NCBI RefSeq assembly: GCF_014649775.1
Contig: NZ_BMTR01000011.1
Span: forward strand, 186,001-250,000
Source: Streptomyces longisporoflavus
GTDB taxonomy: Bacteria; Actinomycetota; Actinomycetes; Streptomycetales; Streptomycetaceae
DNA: 64,000 nt
Direction of reading: 5' to 3'
Made by a program: the position numbers and the translations under genes. Of the stretch, positions 39,393 to 47,269 are shown one piece after another (the stretch's first letter is position 1; each line of letters opens with the position of its first letter). The notes under the pieces were generated by a model. That model was given only the letters and a program-made list of their open reading frames with translations. It had not been told where the DNA came from and ran no database searches.

Positions 39393-40637
39393 CTACAGCG
39401 CCTGCGCCGCCGGCTTCACCATTCCGCGCACGGTGCGTGACTTGACGAAGTCGCCCATTGCGGTCATTTCCCACTCGCCGGTGAACTGCTTGATCAGCTT
39501 GGCCATCATCACGCCCGTCTGCGCCTCGGCGTTGGTGAGGTCGAAGCGGACCAGCTCCTCGCCCGTCGCCGCGTCGAGCAGACGGCAGTACGCCTTGGCG
39601 ACCTGCGTGAACTTCTGGCCGGAGAACGAGTTCACCGTGAAGACCAGACCCGTCACGTCCTGCGGGAGACGGCCGAGGTCCACGACGATCACCTCGTCGT
39701 CACCGCCGCCCTCGCCCGTGAGGTTGTCGCCGGAGTGCTTGATCGCGCCGTTCACGATCGACAGCTTGCCGAAGTAGCAGCTGTCCACGTGGTTGCGCTG
39801 GGGGCCGTACGCGATGACGGAGGCGTCCAGGTCGATGTCCTTGCCGCGGAACGCGGGCTCCCAGCCGAGGCCCATCTTGACCTGGGACAGGAGCGGCTGG
39901 CCGCCCTTGACCAGGGACACGGTCTGGTTCTTCTGGAGGCTGACCCGGCCCTTGTCCAGGTTGATCTTTCCGGCACCGGGGGCGGGAGCCGCGGGCGCCG
40001 GGGGAGCGGCGGGCGCCGCCGGTGCGGCCAGGCGGGGATCCGCGACCGGCGGGGGCGGGCCCTGGACCGGGGCGCCGGACGGGGGCGCCATGGGGGCGGG
40101 GGCCGGAGCGGCGGCGGGGGCGGCCGGGGCCGCGGGCTCCTCGACCGAGACGCCGAAGTCCGTCGCGATGCCGGCCAGGCCGTTCGAGTACCCCTGGCCG
40201 ACCGCGCGTGCCTTCCACGCGCCGTTGCGCAGATAGACCTCGACGATCACCAGGGCGGTCTCGCCGCCGAGCTGCGGGGGCGTGAAGGTGGCGAGCACGG
40301 AACCGTCGTCCGCGTTGCGGATCGTGGCCGTGGGCTCGATGCCCTGGAAGGTCTGGCCCGGCGCGTCCGGGCTCGCGGTGACGACGATCTTCTCGATGCC
40401 TGCGGGCACGGCGGCGGTGTCCACCGTGATCTTGTCGGGGGTGGTGCCGCCGCCCGACTGGTAGGTCACGCCGGGGCCCGCGGGCTGGTTGAAGAAGATG
40501 AAGTCGTCGTCGGAGCGCACTTTGCCGTCGGAAGTGAGCAGCAGGCCCGATACGTCGAGCCGCACCGGTGCGGCGACGTCCACCGCCACGCGGGTGGCGG
40601 TGAGAGGGATGTTCGAGCCGGGTGTCATAGCGGTCAT
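39393..40637 (-). CDS. Tandem TerD-domain stress protein
   Basis: TerD proteins are calcium-binding cytosolic proteins tied to tellurite and envelope stress and to differentiation in streptomycetes. The 414-residue protein holds two TerD domains. The first is about residues 1-168 (MTPGSNIPLTATRVAVDV, SDDDFIFFNQP). The second is about residues 235-414 (GKINLDKGRVSLQKNQTVSLVK, then GDNLTGEGGGDDEVIVVDL with the acidic calcium loop). A Pro/Ala linker of about 65 residues separates them. The ATG at 40635-40637 is called; the ATG at 40626-40628 is equally possible. Confidence 0.93.
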   Translation of the reverse strand: MTAMTPGSNIPLTATRVAVDVAAPVRLDVSGLLLTSDGKVRSDDDFIFFNQPAGPGVTYQSGGGTTPDKITVDTAAVPAGIEKIVVTASPDAPGQTFQGIEPTATIRNADDGSVLATFTPPQLGGETALVIVEVYLRNGAWKARAVGQGYSNGLAGIATDFGVSVEEPAAPAAPAAAPAPAPMAPPSGAPVQGPPPPVADPRLAAPAAPAAPPAPAAPAPGAGKINLDKGRVSLQKNQTVSLVKGGQPLLSQVKMGLGWEPAFRGKDIDLDASVIAYGPQRNHVDSCYFGKLSIVNGAIKHSGDNLTGEGGGDDEVIVVDLGRLPQDVTGLVFTVNSFSGQKFTQVAKAYCRLLDAATGEELVRFDLTNAEAQTGVMMAKLIKQFTGEWEMTAMGDFVKSRTVRGMVKPAAQAL

Positions 40638-40706
40638 GTCCGGGGTAACGAACGTCCCGGCTTTGCCGTTCCCTTACCCACGGAAGTTTCTTTCCCGTGC
40701 CCCCAG

Positions 40707-40744
40707 AACGCCGGAGGGACTGAAAGTTCAGCCCCTCCGGCGTT
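40707..40744 (-). terminator. Terminator of the polyol uptake operon
   Basis: An 18-base arm (40707-40724) pairs with 40727-40744 with a single internal mismatch and a 2-base loop. The core is AACGCCGGAGGG with CCCTCCGGCGTT, continued by CTGAA and TTCAG. It is 76 bp downstream of the alcohol dehydrogenase stop (minus strand) and also upstream of the TerD start. Confidence 0.85.
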
Positions 40745-40819
40745 TGCGGAGCGGGGTCTGGGGCGGAGCCCCGGTTTCGGGAAGGGGCGGGACCGGGGAA
40801 AGCCCCGCGGGGAACGCTC

Positions 40820-41809
40820 CTACGGCACGACCACGATCTTCCGGCCCACACCCGAAGCGAACCGGTCGAGCGCCTCGGGGTACGAGTCCAGCGGCATCCG
40901 GTCGCTGATGAACACGTCGGGATCGAGGACACCGGCGGCGAACAGCTCCGCCGCCCGCTCGTAGCTGTGCAGGACCGCCATCGACCCGGTGATGGTGATC
41001 TCCTGGTTGTAGATGCGGTACGGGTCGATCTCGACCCGCGTCGCGTAGTCGGCGACGCCGAACTGCAGGAACGTACCCGCCTTGGCGACCCGCCCGAGGC
41101 CGTCCTGGATCGCGTTCGCGTTGCCCGTGGCATCGACCACGATGTCCCAGCCCTGCGGCCGGTCGAGCTCGTCCGCCCCGGCGGCCGACCCCGATACGCC
41201 CAACTGCCGCGCCGTGGCGAGGCGGTCCGCGTTGAGGTCCACCACGTCCACGCTCGCGGCGCCCGTCCGCTTGGCGAGCTCCAGCATCATCAGGCCCATC
41301 GTCCCGGAGCCGTAGATCAGGACGTGGGCGCCGAGCTGGGCGCGGAGCACGTCGTAGCCGCGCACCGCGCAGGACAGCGGCTCGATGAGGGCCGCGTCCT
41401 GAGTGCGTACGTGCTCGGGCAGCCGCACACAGTTGGCGACGGGCGCCACCGCGTACTTGGCCGCGCCGCCCGCCGTGGTGACGCCGATGGCGGCCCAGCG
41501 CTCGCAGAGGTTGTTGTGGCCGGTGCGGCAGTAGCGGCACTCGTAGCAGTAGAGCGAGGGATCGACGGCCACCCGGTCGCCGACCGCGAGTTCCGTGACC
41601 TCGCGGCCGAGCCCCACCACCTCGCCCGCGAACTCGTGCCCCGGCACCACCGGCAGCGTGGGCGCGAACTCGCCCTGCAGGATGTGCAGGTCGGTTCCGC
41701 ACAGGCCGCACGCGGCGACCTCGACGACGACGTCGCGCGGCCCCGGAGTGGGGTCGGGCACCTCGCCGACCACAGCTTTGCCGACGGACTCGATGATGGC
41801 GGCCTTCAC
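40820..41809 (-). CDS. Zinc-dependent alcohol (polyol) dehydrogenase
   Basis: This medium-chain dehydrogenase probably oxidises the imported polyol to a ketose with NAD+. The 329-residue product starts at GTG 41807-41809 (MKAAIIESVGKAVVGEV), overlapping the permease stop. The catalytic zinc site is ACGLCGTD with GHEFAGEVV; the structural zinc cysteines are in CYECRYCRTGHNNLCE. The Rossmann segment VLIYGSGTMGLMMLELAK departs from the usual GxGxxG as GSGTMG. It is the last gene of the DeoR-SBP-permease-permease-dehydrogenase set. The exact polyol is not determined. Confidence 0.9.
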   Translation of the reverse strand: MKAAIIESVGKAVVGEVPDPTPGPRDVVVEVAACGLCGTDLHILQGEFAPTLPVVPGHEFAGEVVGLGREVTELAVGDRVAVDPSLYCYECRYCRTGHNNLCERWAAIGVTTAGGAAKYAVAPVANCVRLPEHVRTQDAALIEPLSCAVRGYDVLRAQLGAHVLIYGSGTMGLMMLELAKRTGAASVDVVDLNADRLATARQLGVSGSAAGADELDRPQGWDIVVDATGNANAIQDGLGRVAKAGTFLQFGVADYATRVEIDPYRIYNQEITITGSMAVLHSYERAAELFAAGVLDPDVFISDRMPLDSYPEALDRFASGVGRKIVVVP

Positions 41810-42675
41810 TTGACTGCTCCCAACGACAGGCCCTGGACCAGCTTGTCCTGGGCGGCGAACCCCGCGGCGAGCACCGGCAGGGAGATGACGAGCGACGCGG
41901 CGCACACCTTCGCCAGGAACAGGCCCTGGCTGGTGATGAAGCCGGTCAGGAACACGGGGGCGGTCTGGGCGACGACGCCGGTGAGCACCCGTGCGAAGAG
42001 GAGTTCGTTCCAGCTGAAGATGAAGCAGATCAGGGAGGTCGCCGCGATGCCCGGCAGCGCGATGGGGGCCACCACGCGCCCGAGGATGGTGGGCAGCCGC
42101 GCCCCGTCGATCTGCGCGGCCTCGATGATCGCGACCGGCACCTCGGCGAGGAAGGACTGCATCATCCACACCGCGATCGGCAGGTTCATCGAGGTGTAGA
42201 GGATGACGAGCAGCCAGATGTTGTCGAGCATGTCGGTGTTCTTGGCGAACAGATAGATCGGCAGCAGGCCCGCCACGACCGGCAGCATCTTCGTCGACAG
42301 GAAGAAGAACAGGACGTCCGTCCACTTCTTCACCGGCCTGATGGACAGGGCGTACGCGGCGGGCAGTGCGAGGAGCAGCACGAGGAGGGTGGACGCCACC
42401 GACGCCACGGTCGAGTTGATCAGCGAGGGCCAGGGGCTCGCGCCGCCGCCCGAGCCGAAGAACTCGCGGTAGCCGTCCAGGGTGAGCGAGGCGGCCAGCG
42501 AGGGCGGGTTGGTGGCCGCGTCCTCCTCGGAGTGGAAGGACGTCAGCGTCATCCAGGCGATGGGCAGGAAGAACAGGATGCCGGCCAGCCAGGCGGCCAG
42601 ACCGAGCCCCGCGGAGCCCCGGATGCGCAAGCGGCTGCCGGGCTGAGTGCGTACGCGCGTCGCAGCGGTGCTCAT
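41806..42675 (-). CDS. Carbohydrate ABC transporter permease (MalG/SmoG type)
   Basis: The 289-residue membrane protein has six hydrophobic segments and the EAA loop that docks the ATPase: VPVAIIEAAQIDGARLPTILGRVVAPIALPG. It starts MSTAATRVRTQPGSRLRIRG at 42673-42675. It overlaps both neighbours by 4 bp, so translation of the operon is coupled. It pairs with the permease encoded upstream to form the channel for the sugar or polyol delivered by the lipoprotein at 43622-44986. Confidence 0.94.
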   Translation of the reverse strand: MSTAATRVRTQPGSRLRIRGSAGLGLAAWLAGILFFLPIAWMTLTSFHSEEDAATNPPSLAASLTLDGYREFFGSGGGASPWPSLINSTVASVASTLLVLLLALPAAYALSIRPVKKWTDVLFFFLSTKMLPVVAGLLPIYLFAKNTDMLDNIWLLVILYTSMNLPIAVWMMQSFLAEVPVAIIEAAQIDGARLPTILGRVVAPIALPGIAATSLICFIFSWNELLFARVLTGVVAQTAPVFLTGFITSQGLFLAKVCAASLVISLPVLAAGFAAQDKLVQGLSLGAVK

Positions 42676-43625
42676 GAGCGGGCCGCCTCCTCACGGAACA
42701 GGGACGAGACGACCCGCAGCGCGAAGGTCGCGATGATGATGGAGCCGATGACGACGAGGACACCGGCGGCGGACGCCAGGCCGTTCTCGTGGGCCTGGTA
42801 GAAGCTCTGGTAGACGGTGTAGGGCAGGTTGGCGGTGCCGAGGCCGCCCGAGGTGATCGTGAAGACGGCGTCGAAGTTCTGCACGATGTAGATCGAGCCG
42901 AGCAGCGCGCCGAGTTCCAGATAGCGGCGCAGGTGGGGCAGCGTCAGGTGGCGGAAGATCTGCCAGTTGCCCGCGCCGTCCATCCGGGCCGCTTCGATGA
43001 GCTCACTGTCACGGCTCTGCAGTCCCGCGAGCAGGATCAGCATCATGAAGGGCGTCCACTGCCAGATCAGGGAGGCCTCGATGGCGAGCAGCGGGGTGTT
43101 GGACACCCAGTCGGGCTGGGCCGCGCCGTCACCGCCGAACCAGTGGAGCAGGCCGTTGAAGAGGCCGTACTCGGGGTTGTAGAGCACGTGCTTCCACAGC
43201 AGCGCGGCGGCCACCGGCACCAGCAGGAAGGGCGCGATGAGCAGCGTGCGCACCATTCCGCGGCCCCGGAACCTCCGGTCGAGGAGCAGGGCGAGACCGA
43301 GCCCGATGACCAGGCTCGCGATCACCACGGTGGCCGTGAGCACGATGGTCGTCAGGACGGATTTGCGCAGGTCGGGGTCGGTGAGGACCTCGGAGTAGTT
43401 GTCGAGCCCGGCGAAGCTGCGGGCGTCGGGGTAGAGGGCGTTCCAGTCGAAGAAGGAGATCACCAGCGTGGCCACGAACGGCAGCTGGGTGACGACGACC
43501 ATGAAGATCAGGGCGGGCAGGAGCGGGGCCCTGGTGGCCCAGGCGCGCAGCTTTCCCGGCGCCCTGGGTGCGGGGGTGCGCGCGGTGGCGGGTGCGACGG
43601 TGGTGGTGCTCGCGGTAACGGTCAT
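42672..43625 (-). CDS. Carbohydrate ABC transporter permease (MalF/SmoF type)
   Basis: The 317-residue product starts MTVTASTTTVAPATARTP at ATG 43623-43625, in an ATGA overlap with the binding-protein gene. An Ala/Thr/Pro-rich cytosolic N-terminus of about 30 residues precedes six membrane segments. The EAA-type loop is ELIEAARMDGAGNWQIFRHLTLPHLRRYLE. It forms a heterodimer with the permease at 41806-42675. No ATPase gene lies in the operon, so a shared ATPase such as MsiK elsewhere on the chromosome probably energises it. Confidence 0.94.
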   Translation of the reverse strand: MTVTASTTTVAPATARTPAPRAPGKLRAWATRAPLLPALIFMVVVTQLPFVATLVISFFDWNALYPDARSFAGLDNYSEVLTDPDLRKSVLTTIVLTATVVIASLVIGLGLALLLDRRFRGRGMVRTLLIAPFLLVPVAAALLWKHVLYNPEYGLFNGLLHWFGGDGAAQPDWVSNTPLLAIEASLIWQWTPFMMLILLAGLQSRDSELIEAARMDGAGNWQIFRHLTLPHLRRYLELGALLGSIYIVQNFDAVFTITSGGLGTANLPYTVYQSFYQAHENGLASAAGVLVVIGSIIIATFALRVVSSLFREEAARS

Positions 43626-44986
43626 CGTCCCTCGTACTCCTCGGCGATCTTCTCGGCGAGCTTCTGCGACTTCTCGAGGGCCGTTTCGACCGACTGGCGC
43701 CCGGCGATGGCCGCACTGATCTCCCGGGAGACCTTCGTGCCGAGATCGGTGAACTCGGGGATGCCGACGAACTGGATGCCGGGCGCGGGCCGGGGCTGCA
43801 CGCCGGGGTCGTTCGGCCGGGCACCTTCGATGGCGTCGTGGGTGACGTCCTGGAAGGCGGCGGCTTCCTTGACGTACTCGGGGTTGTCGTACGTCGAGGA
43901 GCGTTTGCCCGCGGGGACGTTGGACCAGCCGATCTTCTCGCCGACCAGCTCCTCGTACTCCTTGCTGGACGCCCAGGAGACGAACTTCCAGGCCTTGTCG
44001 GGGTTGCGCGAGGCTTTTTGCAGGCCCCAGGCCCAGGTGTAGAGCCACCCGGAGTTCTTCGTCTTCTCCACGGGCGCGGGTACGTAGCCGATCTTGCCCT
44101 TGACCGGTGACTTGGCGGACTCCAGGGAACCGGCGGCGGCCGTGGCGTCGTACCACATGGCCGTCTTGCCCTGGGTGAGGTTGTTCAGGCACTCGGCATA
44201 GCCGGACTGGGCGGCTCCGGACTCGCCGTGCTCGCGGACGAGGTCCACGTAGAACTGCGTCGCCTTCTTGAACTCGGGGGAGTCGAGCCGGGCCTTCCAG
44301 TCCTTGTCGAACCACGTCCCTCCGAACGTGTTCACCACACTCGTCAGGGGCGCGATCAGCTCGCCCCAACCCGGCAGACCGCGCAGGCAGATGCCCTTCA
44401 TCCCGGACTCGGCGCCGTCCACCTCGGCCGCGAGCTTGCCCACCTCCTGCCAGGTGGGGTTCTTCGGCATGGTGAGACCGGCCTTCTCGAAGACGTCCTT
44501 GCGGTACATCAGGAAGGACGACTCTCCGTAGAAGGGCTGTCCGTAGAGCTTGCCGTCGTCGCCCGTGAGGGATTGGCGCATGGACGGCAGTACGTCCTTC
44601 TCGTCGTACGCCTTGTCCTTCCTGGTGTACGAGCCGAGTTCGTGCAGCCAGTCGTTCTTCGCGTAGATCGGTATCTCGTAGTTGGAGAGCGTGGCGACGT
44701 CGTACTGGCCCGCCTGGTTGGCGAAGTCCTGGCTGATCTTGTCGCGGACGTCGTTCTCGGGCAGGACGGTGAAGTTCACCTTGATGCCCGTTTCCTTGGT
44801 GAAGTGGGCGGCGGTGAGTTTCTGCAGTTCGACCATCTGCGGGTTGTTCACCATCAGTACGTTGATGGAGTCGCCGGAACCGGTCCCGCCCGCCCCGGCC
44901 CAGCAGCCGGAGAGCAGCGGGGCAAGCAGCGTCCCTGCGGCTGCCGCGGCGAGTACGCGCGGCCTCCGTCGGCTCTGGGTTCGCAT
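43622..44986 (-). CDS. Sugar/polyol ABC transporter substrate-binding lipoprotein (SmoE-like)
   Basis: The 454-residue product starts MRTQSRRRPRVLAAAAAGTLL at ATG 44984-44986, behind AGGAG. The lipobox LLSGC at about residues 24-28 anchors it outside the membrane. The mature N-terminus (INVLMVNNPQMVELQKLTAAHFTKETGI) and QYDVATLSNYEIPIYAKNDWLHEL resemble sorbitol/mannitol-binding proteins of the SmoE type more than general sugar binders. It captures substrate for the two permeases encoded downstream. Substrate class is inferred from these motifs and from the polyol-type dehydrogenase in the operon. Confidence 0.92.
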   Translation of the reverse strand: MRTQSRRRPRVLAAAAAGTLLAPLLSGCWAGAGGTGSGDSINVLMVNNPQMVELQKLTAAHFTKETGIKVNFTVLPENDVRDKISQDFANQAGQYDVATLSNYEIPIYAKNDWLHELGSYTRKDKAYDEKDVLPSMRQSLTGDDGKLYGQPFYGESSFLMYRKDVFEKAGLTMPKNPTWQEVGKLAAEVDGAESGMKGICLRGLPGWGELIAPLTSVVNTFGGTWFDKDWKARLDSPEFKKATQFYVDLVREHGESGAAQSGYAECLNNLTQGKTAMWYDATAAAGSLESAKSPVKGKIGYVPAPVEKTKNSGWLYTWAWGLQKASRNPDKAWKFVSWASSKEYEELVGEKIGWSNVPAGKRSSTYDNPEYVKEAAAFQDVTHDAIEGARPNDPGVQPRPAPGIQFVGIPEFTDLGTKVSREISAAIAGRQSVETALEKSQKLAEKIAEEYEGR

Positions 44987-45121
44987 GAATGCTCCTGGAC
45001 GTATGGGGACTTGTGGGTGGGGTGAGGGGTGCGTCGGGGCGTCGGGAGGGGGTTTTCGGGCGTGCGGCATCACGAGATGTGCCGTGAGGGGCGGGGCAGT
45101 GAGGGAGGCCGGGCGGGGGTG

Positions 45122-45892
45122 TCAGACGCGGATGACCTGCGGTCCCTGGAGCGAGTAGCGGTGTGCCTCGGAGGCGGGCAGCTGCGTGCTCGTGACGATC
45201 GCCTCCAGCTCGCCGACGTGCCCGAACCGGCAGAAGCTCGTCGCCCCGAACTTGGTGTGCACGCCCACGAACACGGTGCGCCGTGACGCGCGGATGGCCT
45301 GCGCCTTGACCTCGCTGACGGCGGGGTCGGGCGTGGTCAGGCCGTGCTCGCGGGAGATGCCGTTGGCCCCGATGTAGGCGAGGTCGATCACGAAGCCGGC
45401 CAGCATGCGCGTCGTCCAGTGGTCGACGGTCGCGAGGGTGCCGGGGCGGACGCGGCCGCCGAGGAGAAGCACGGACATGTTGTCGGCCTCGGCGAGGGCG
45501 CCGGCGGTGGCCAGGGACGCGGTGACGATGGTCAGCGGGCGTCCCTTGGCGGCCTCGGGGAGTGCTTCGGCGATGAGCTGCGGGGTGAAGCCCTCGTCGA
45601 CGAAGACGGTTTCGGCGTCGCCGAGGAGGTCGGCGGCGGCGGTGGCGATCCTTCTCTTCTCGGGGACGTGCATGGTGGTGCGGAACGCGAGGGTCGTCTC
45701 GAAGCCCGCGCTCTCCACGGGGTAGGCGCCGCCGTGGGTGCGGCGGATCAGCCCGTGGTCCTCCAGGGCGCGCAGGTCACGGCGGACGGTTTCCTTGGCG
45801 ACGCCCAGTTCGGTGGCGAGCGCGGTCACGTCCACGGAGCCGGAGGTCCGCGCCGCCTTGACGATCTCCCGCTGTCGCTCTTCCGCGGTCAT
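45122..45892 (-). CDS. DeoR family regulator of the polyol operon
   Basis: The 256-residue product has the DeoR helix-turn-helix at the N-terminus (AARTSGSVDVTALATELGVAKETVRRDLRALEDHGLIRRTHGGA, about residues 13-56). The DeoR sugar-phosphate sensor domain follows: KRRIATAAADLLGDAETVFVDEG, TIVTASLATAGALAEADNMSVLLLGG, and DLAYIGANGIS near the C-terminus. It lies 135 bp upstream of the binding-protein gene on the same strand and probably represses it until a phosphorylated intermediate appears. Its own upstream region holds an array of TGCCCGTT-like repeats. Confidence 0.93.
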   Translation of the reverse strand: MTAEERQREIVKAARTSGSVDVTALATELGVAKETVRRDLRALEDHGLIRRTHGGAYPVESAGFETTLAFRTTMHVPEKRRIATAAADLLGDAETVFVDEGFTPQLIAEALPEAAKGRPLTIVTASLATAGALAEADNMSVLLLGGRVRPGTLATVDHWTTRMLAGFVIDLAYIGANGISREHGLTTPDPAVSEVKAQAIRASRRTVFVGVHTKFGATSFCRFGHVGELEAIVTSTQLPASEAHRYSLQGPQVIRV

Positions 45893-45916
45893 GGATGCCG
45901 CCTCCTTCCCTCGCTG

Positions 45917-46137
45917 TGCCCGTTCGGGCCCTGTGGGGAAGTTCTACAGCGGGGGACGGTGTGTGAACAGGCTCGGAGTGCGGGCGATGGTGCCCGTCTC
46001 TGCCCGTTTGGCAGCGCCACGGCCTCTGTTCCGGGCGGAAGGGCTGCCCGTTCGGGGGGTAGAGGTCGCCCGTTTCCTGCCCGATTCAGGTTCTTGAAGG
46101 TCATCCGCCCAGCCGGAAGGGCTGATTTCTGCCCTTC
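45917..46137. repeat. Array of TGCCCGTT-like repeats upstream of the DeoR gene
   Basis: Copies read TGCCCGTT at 45917, 46001 and 46045, TGCCCGTC at 45991, CGCCCGTT at 46067, TGCCCGAT at 46078 and TGCCCTTC at 46130, all in one orientation. Spacings of 10, 11 and 22 bp within the 45991-46085 group place several on one DNA face. DeoR-family proteins often bind such directly repeated octamers. The array fills the 296-bp gap between the DeoR and uronate dehydrogenase genes. Confidence 0.6.
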
Positions 46138-46140
46138 CGG
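46113..46140 (-). terminator. Hairpin after the uronate dehydrogenase gene
   Basis: CCGGAAGGGC (46113-46122) and GCCCTTCCGG (46131-46140) form a perfect 10-bp stem with an 8-base loop TGATTTCT. It lies 48 bp downstream of the minus-strand gene ending at 46189. Confidence 0.75.
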
Positions 46141-46188
46141 CAGGCGCCCGCACTGAGTACGGGACCGAGTGCTGGACGAGTGCGCGAC

Positions 46189-46998
46189 TCAGTAGGGCCA
46201 GACCGGCGGGTTCTTGCAGAAGTGGCCCCCGAGGTGCGCGTGGTCCGGGTTCGCGGGGTCGAGCTCCCCCTGCTCGGCGACGAGCTTCTGCGCGTACTGC
46301 TCGGAGTCGTCCTGCGGCTCGTAACCGAGCGCCCGCGCCGACGTGAGGTCCCACCACAGCCGCGTGTTGGCGGACGAGCCGTACACCACGGTGTGGCCGA
46401 CCCCGGGGGCGGTCAGCGCCGCGTGGAAGAGGCGGGCGCCGTCACCGGGGCTCATCCAGACCGACAGCATCCGCACGCTCGTCGGCTCCGGGAAGCAGGA
46501 GCCGATCCGCACCGAGACCGTCTCGATGCCGTGCTTGTCCCAGTAGAACTGGGCCAGGTCCTCGCCGAAGGACTTCGAGAGGCCGTAGAACGTGTCGGGG
46601 CGGCGCGGCGTGTCCACCGGGATCAGCGGATCGTCGCCGACGGGGCGGGGCGTGAACCCCACCGCGTGGTTGGAGGAGGCGAACACGATGCGGGGAACGC
46701 CTTCCTCGCGTGCCGCCTCGTAGAGGTTGTACGTGCCCTCGATGTTCGCCCGCAGGATCTTGTCGAAGGAGGACTCCAGGGAGATCCCGGCGAGATGGAT
46801 GACCGCGTCGACGCCCCGCACGGCCTCCCGCAGCGCCTTCTTGTCGGCGAGGTCCGCCGTGATCGCGTCGGGCTCGCCCTCGACGGGCCGCACGTCGAGC
46901 AGCCGCAGCGCGTAACCGTGGGCCGGAAGGAGCCCCCGCATCAAGGTGCCGAGGCCGCCTGCGGCGCCGGTGAGCAGGATGGTGCGGGGAGCGGGCAT
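46189..46998 (-). CDS. udh: NAD-dependent uronate dehydrogenase
   Basis: Udh oxidises D-glucuronate or D-galacturonate to the aldarolactone, the first step of oxidative uronate catabolism. The 269-residue product is an extended-type SDR. It has GAAGGLG (residues 11-17), DVRPVEG at the NAD-selecting second strand, FASSNHAVG, and the catalytic Y138-GLS-K142. Substrate-loop motifs are RIGSCFPEPTSVRMLSVWMSPGD and TVVYGSSANTRLWWDL. Length (about 265) and these motifs fit known Udh proteins rather than GalE-type epimerases. It is divergent from kdgD. Confidence 0.87.
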   Translation of the reverse strand: MPAPRTILLTGAAGGLGTLMRGLLPAHGYALRLLDVRPVEGEPDAITADLADKKALREAVRGVDAVIHLAGISLESSFDKILRANIEGTYNLYEAAREEGVPRIVFASSNHAVGFTPRPVGDDPLIPVDTPRRPDTFYGLSKSFGEDLAQFYWDKHGIETVSVRIGSCFPEPTSVRMLSVWMSPGDGARLFHAALTAPGVGHTVVYGSSANTRLWWDLTSARALGYEPQDDSEQYAQKLVAEQGELDPANPDHAHLGGHFCKNPPVWPY

Positions 46999-47065
46999 GA
47001 GGGAGTCTCCTCAGATCAGCTGGGGCTCAGCGGCGCCTCATCGGCAGCTCGGCGCTACATTCGCA

Positions 47066-47213
47066 TGTACGTACAGTGTTCACATCCGTAGACAATCTAG
47101 GGATCAATATTCCCTCGCGTCAAGTGTCGTACGGAGGCGGCGAATCCGCTCTCGAATCACGCTTCTCTTGTCGACCTTGCGGCTTGACCGGGGCTCGAAG
47201 GGCGGCTTAGCGT
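47066..47213 (+). promoter_or_regulatory. Divergent udh/kdgD promoter region
   Basis: TTGACC (47184-47189) and TAGCGT (47208-47213) with an 18-bp spacer form a good plus-strand promoter, 57 bp before the kdgD GTG. On the udh side a perfect 10-bp palindrome TGTACGTACA lies at 47066-47075, 68 bp upstream of the udh start. Two TCAGAAA repeats flank the kdgD leader (47222 and 47241). The binding proteins are unknown. Confidence 0.55.
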
Positions 47214-47269
47214 GGGGGCGTTCAGAAATATAGACGTGGATCAGAAACGTGCACGCTAAGGGAGAGCCC

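Noticed and set aside
39960..40150. GC-rich repeats inside the TerD gene as a possible repeat element
   Set aside because: They encode the Pro/Ala linker in frame, so coding explains them.
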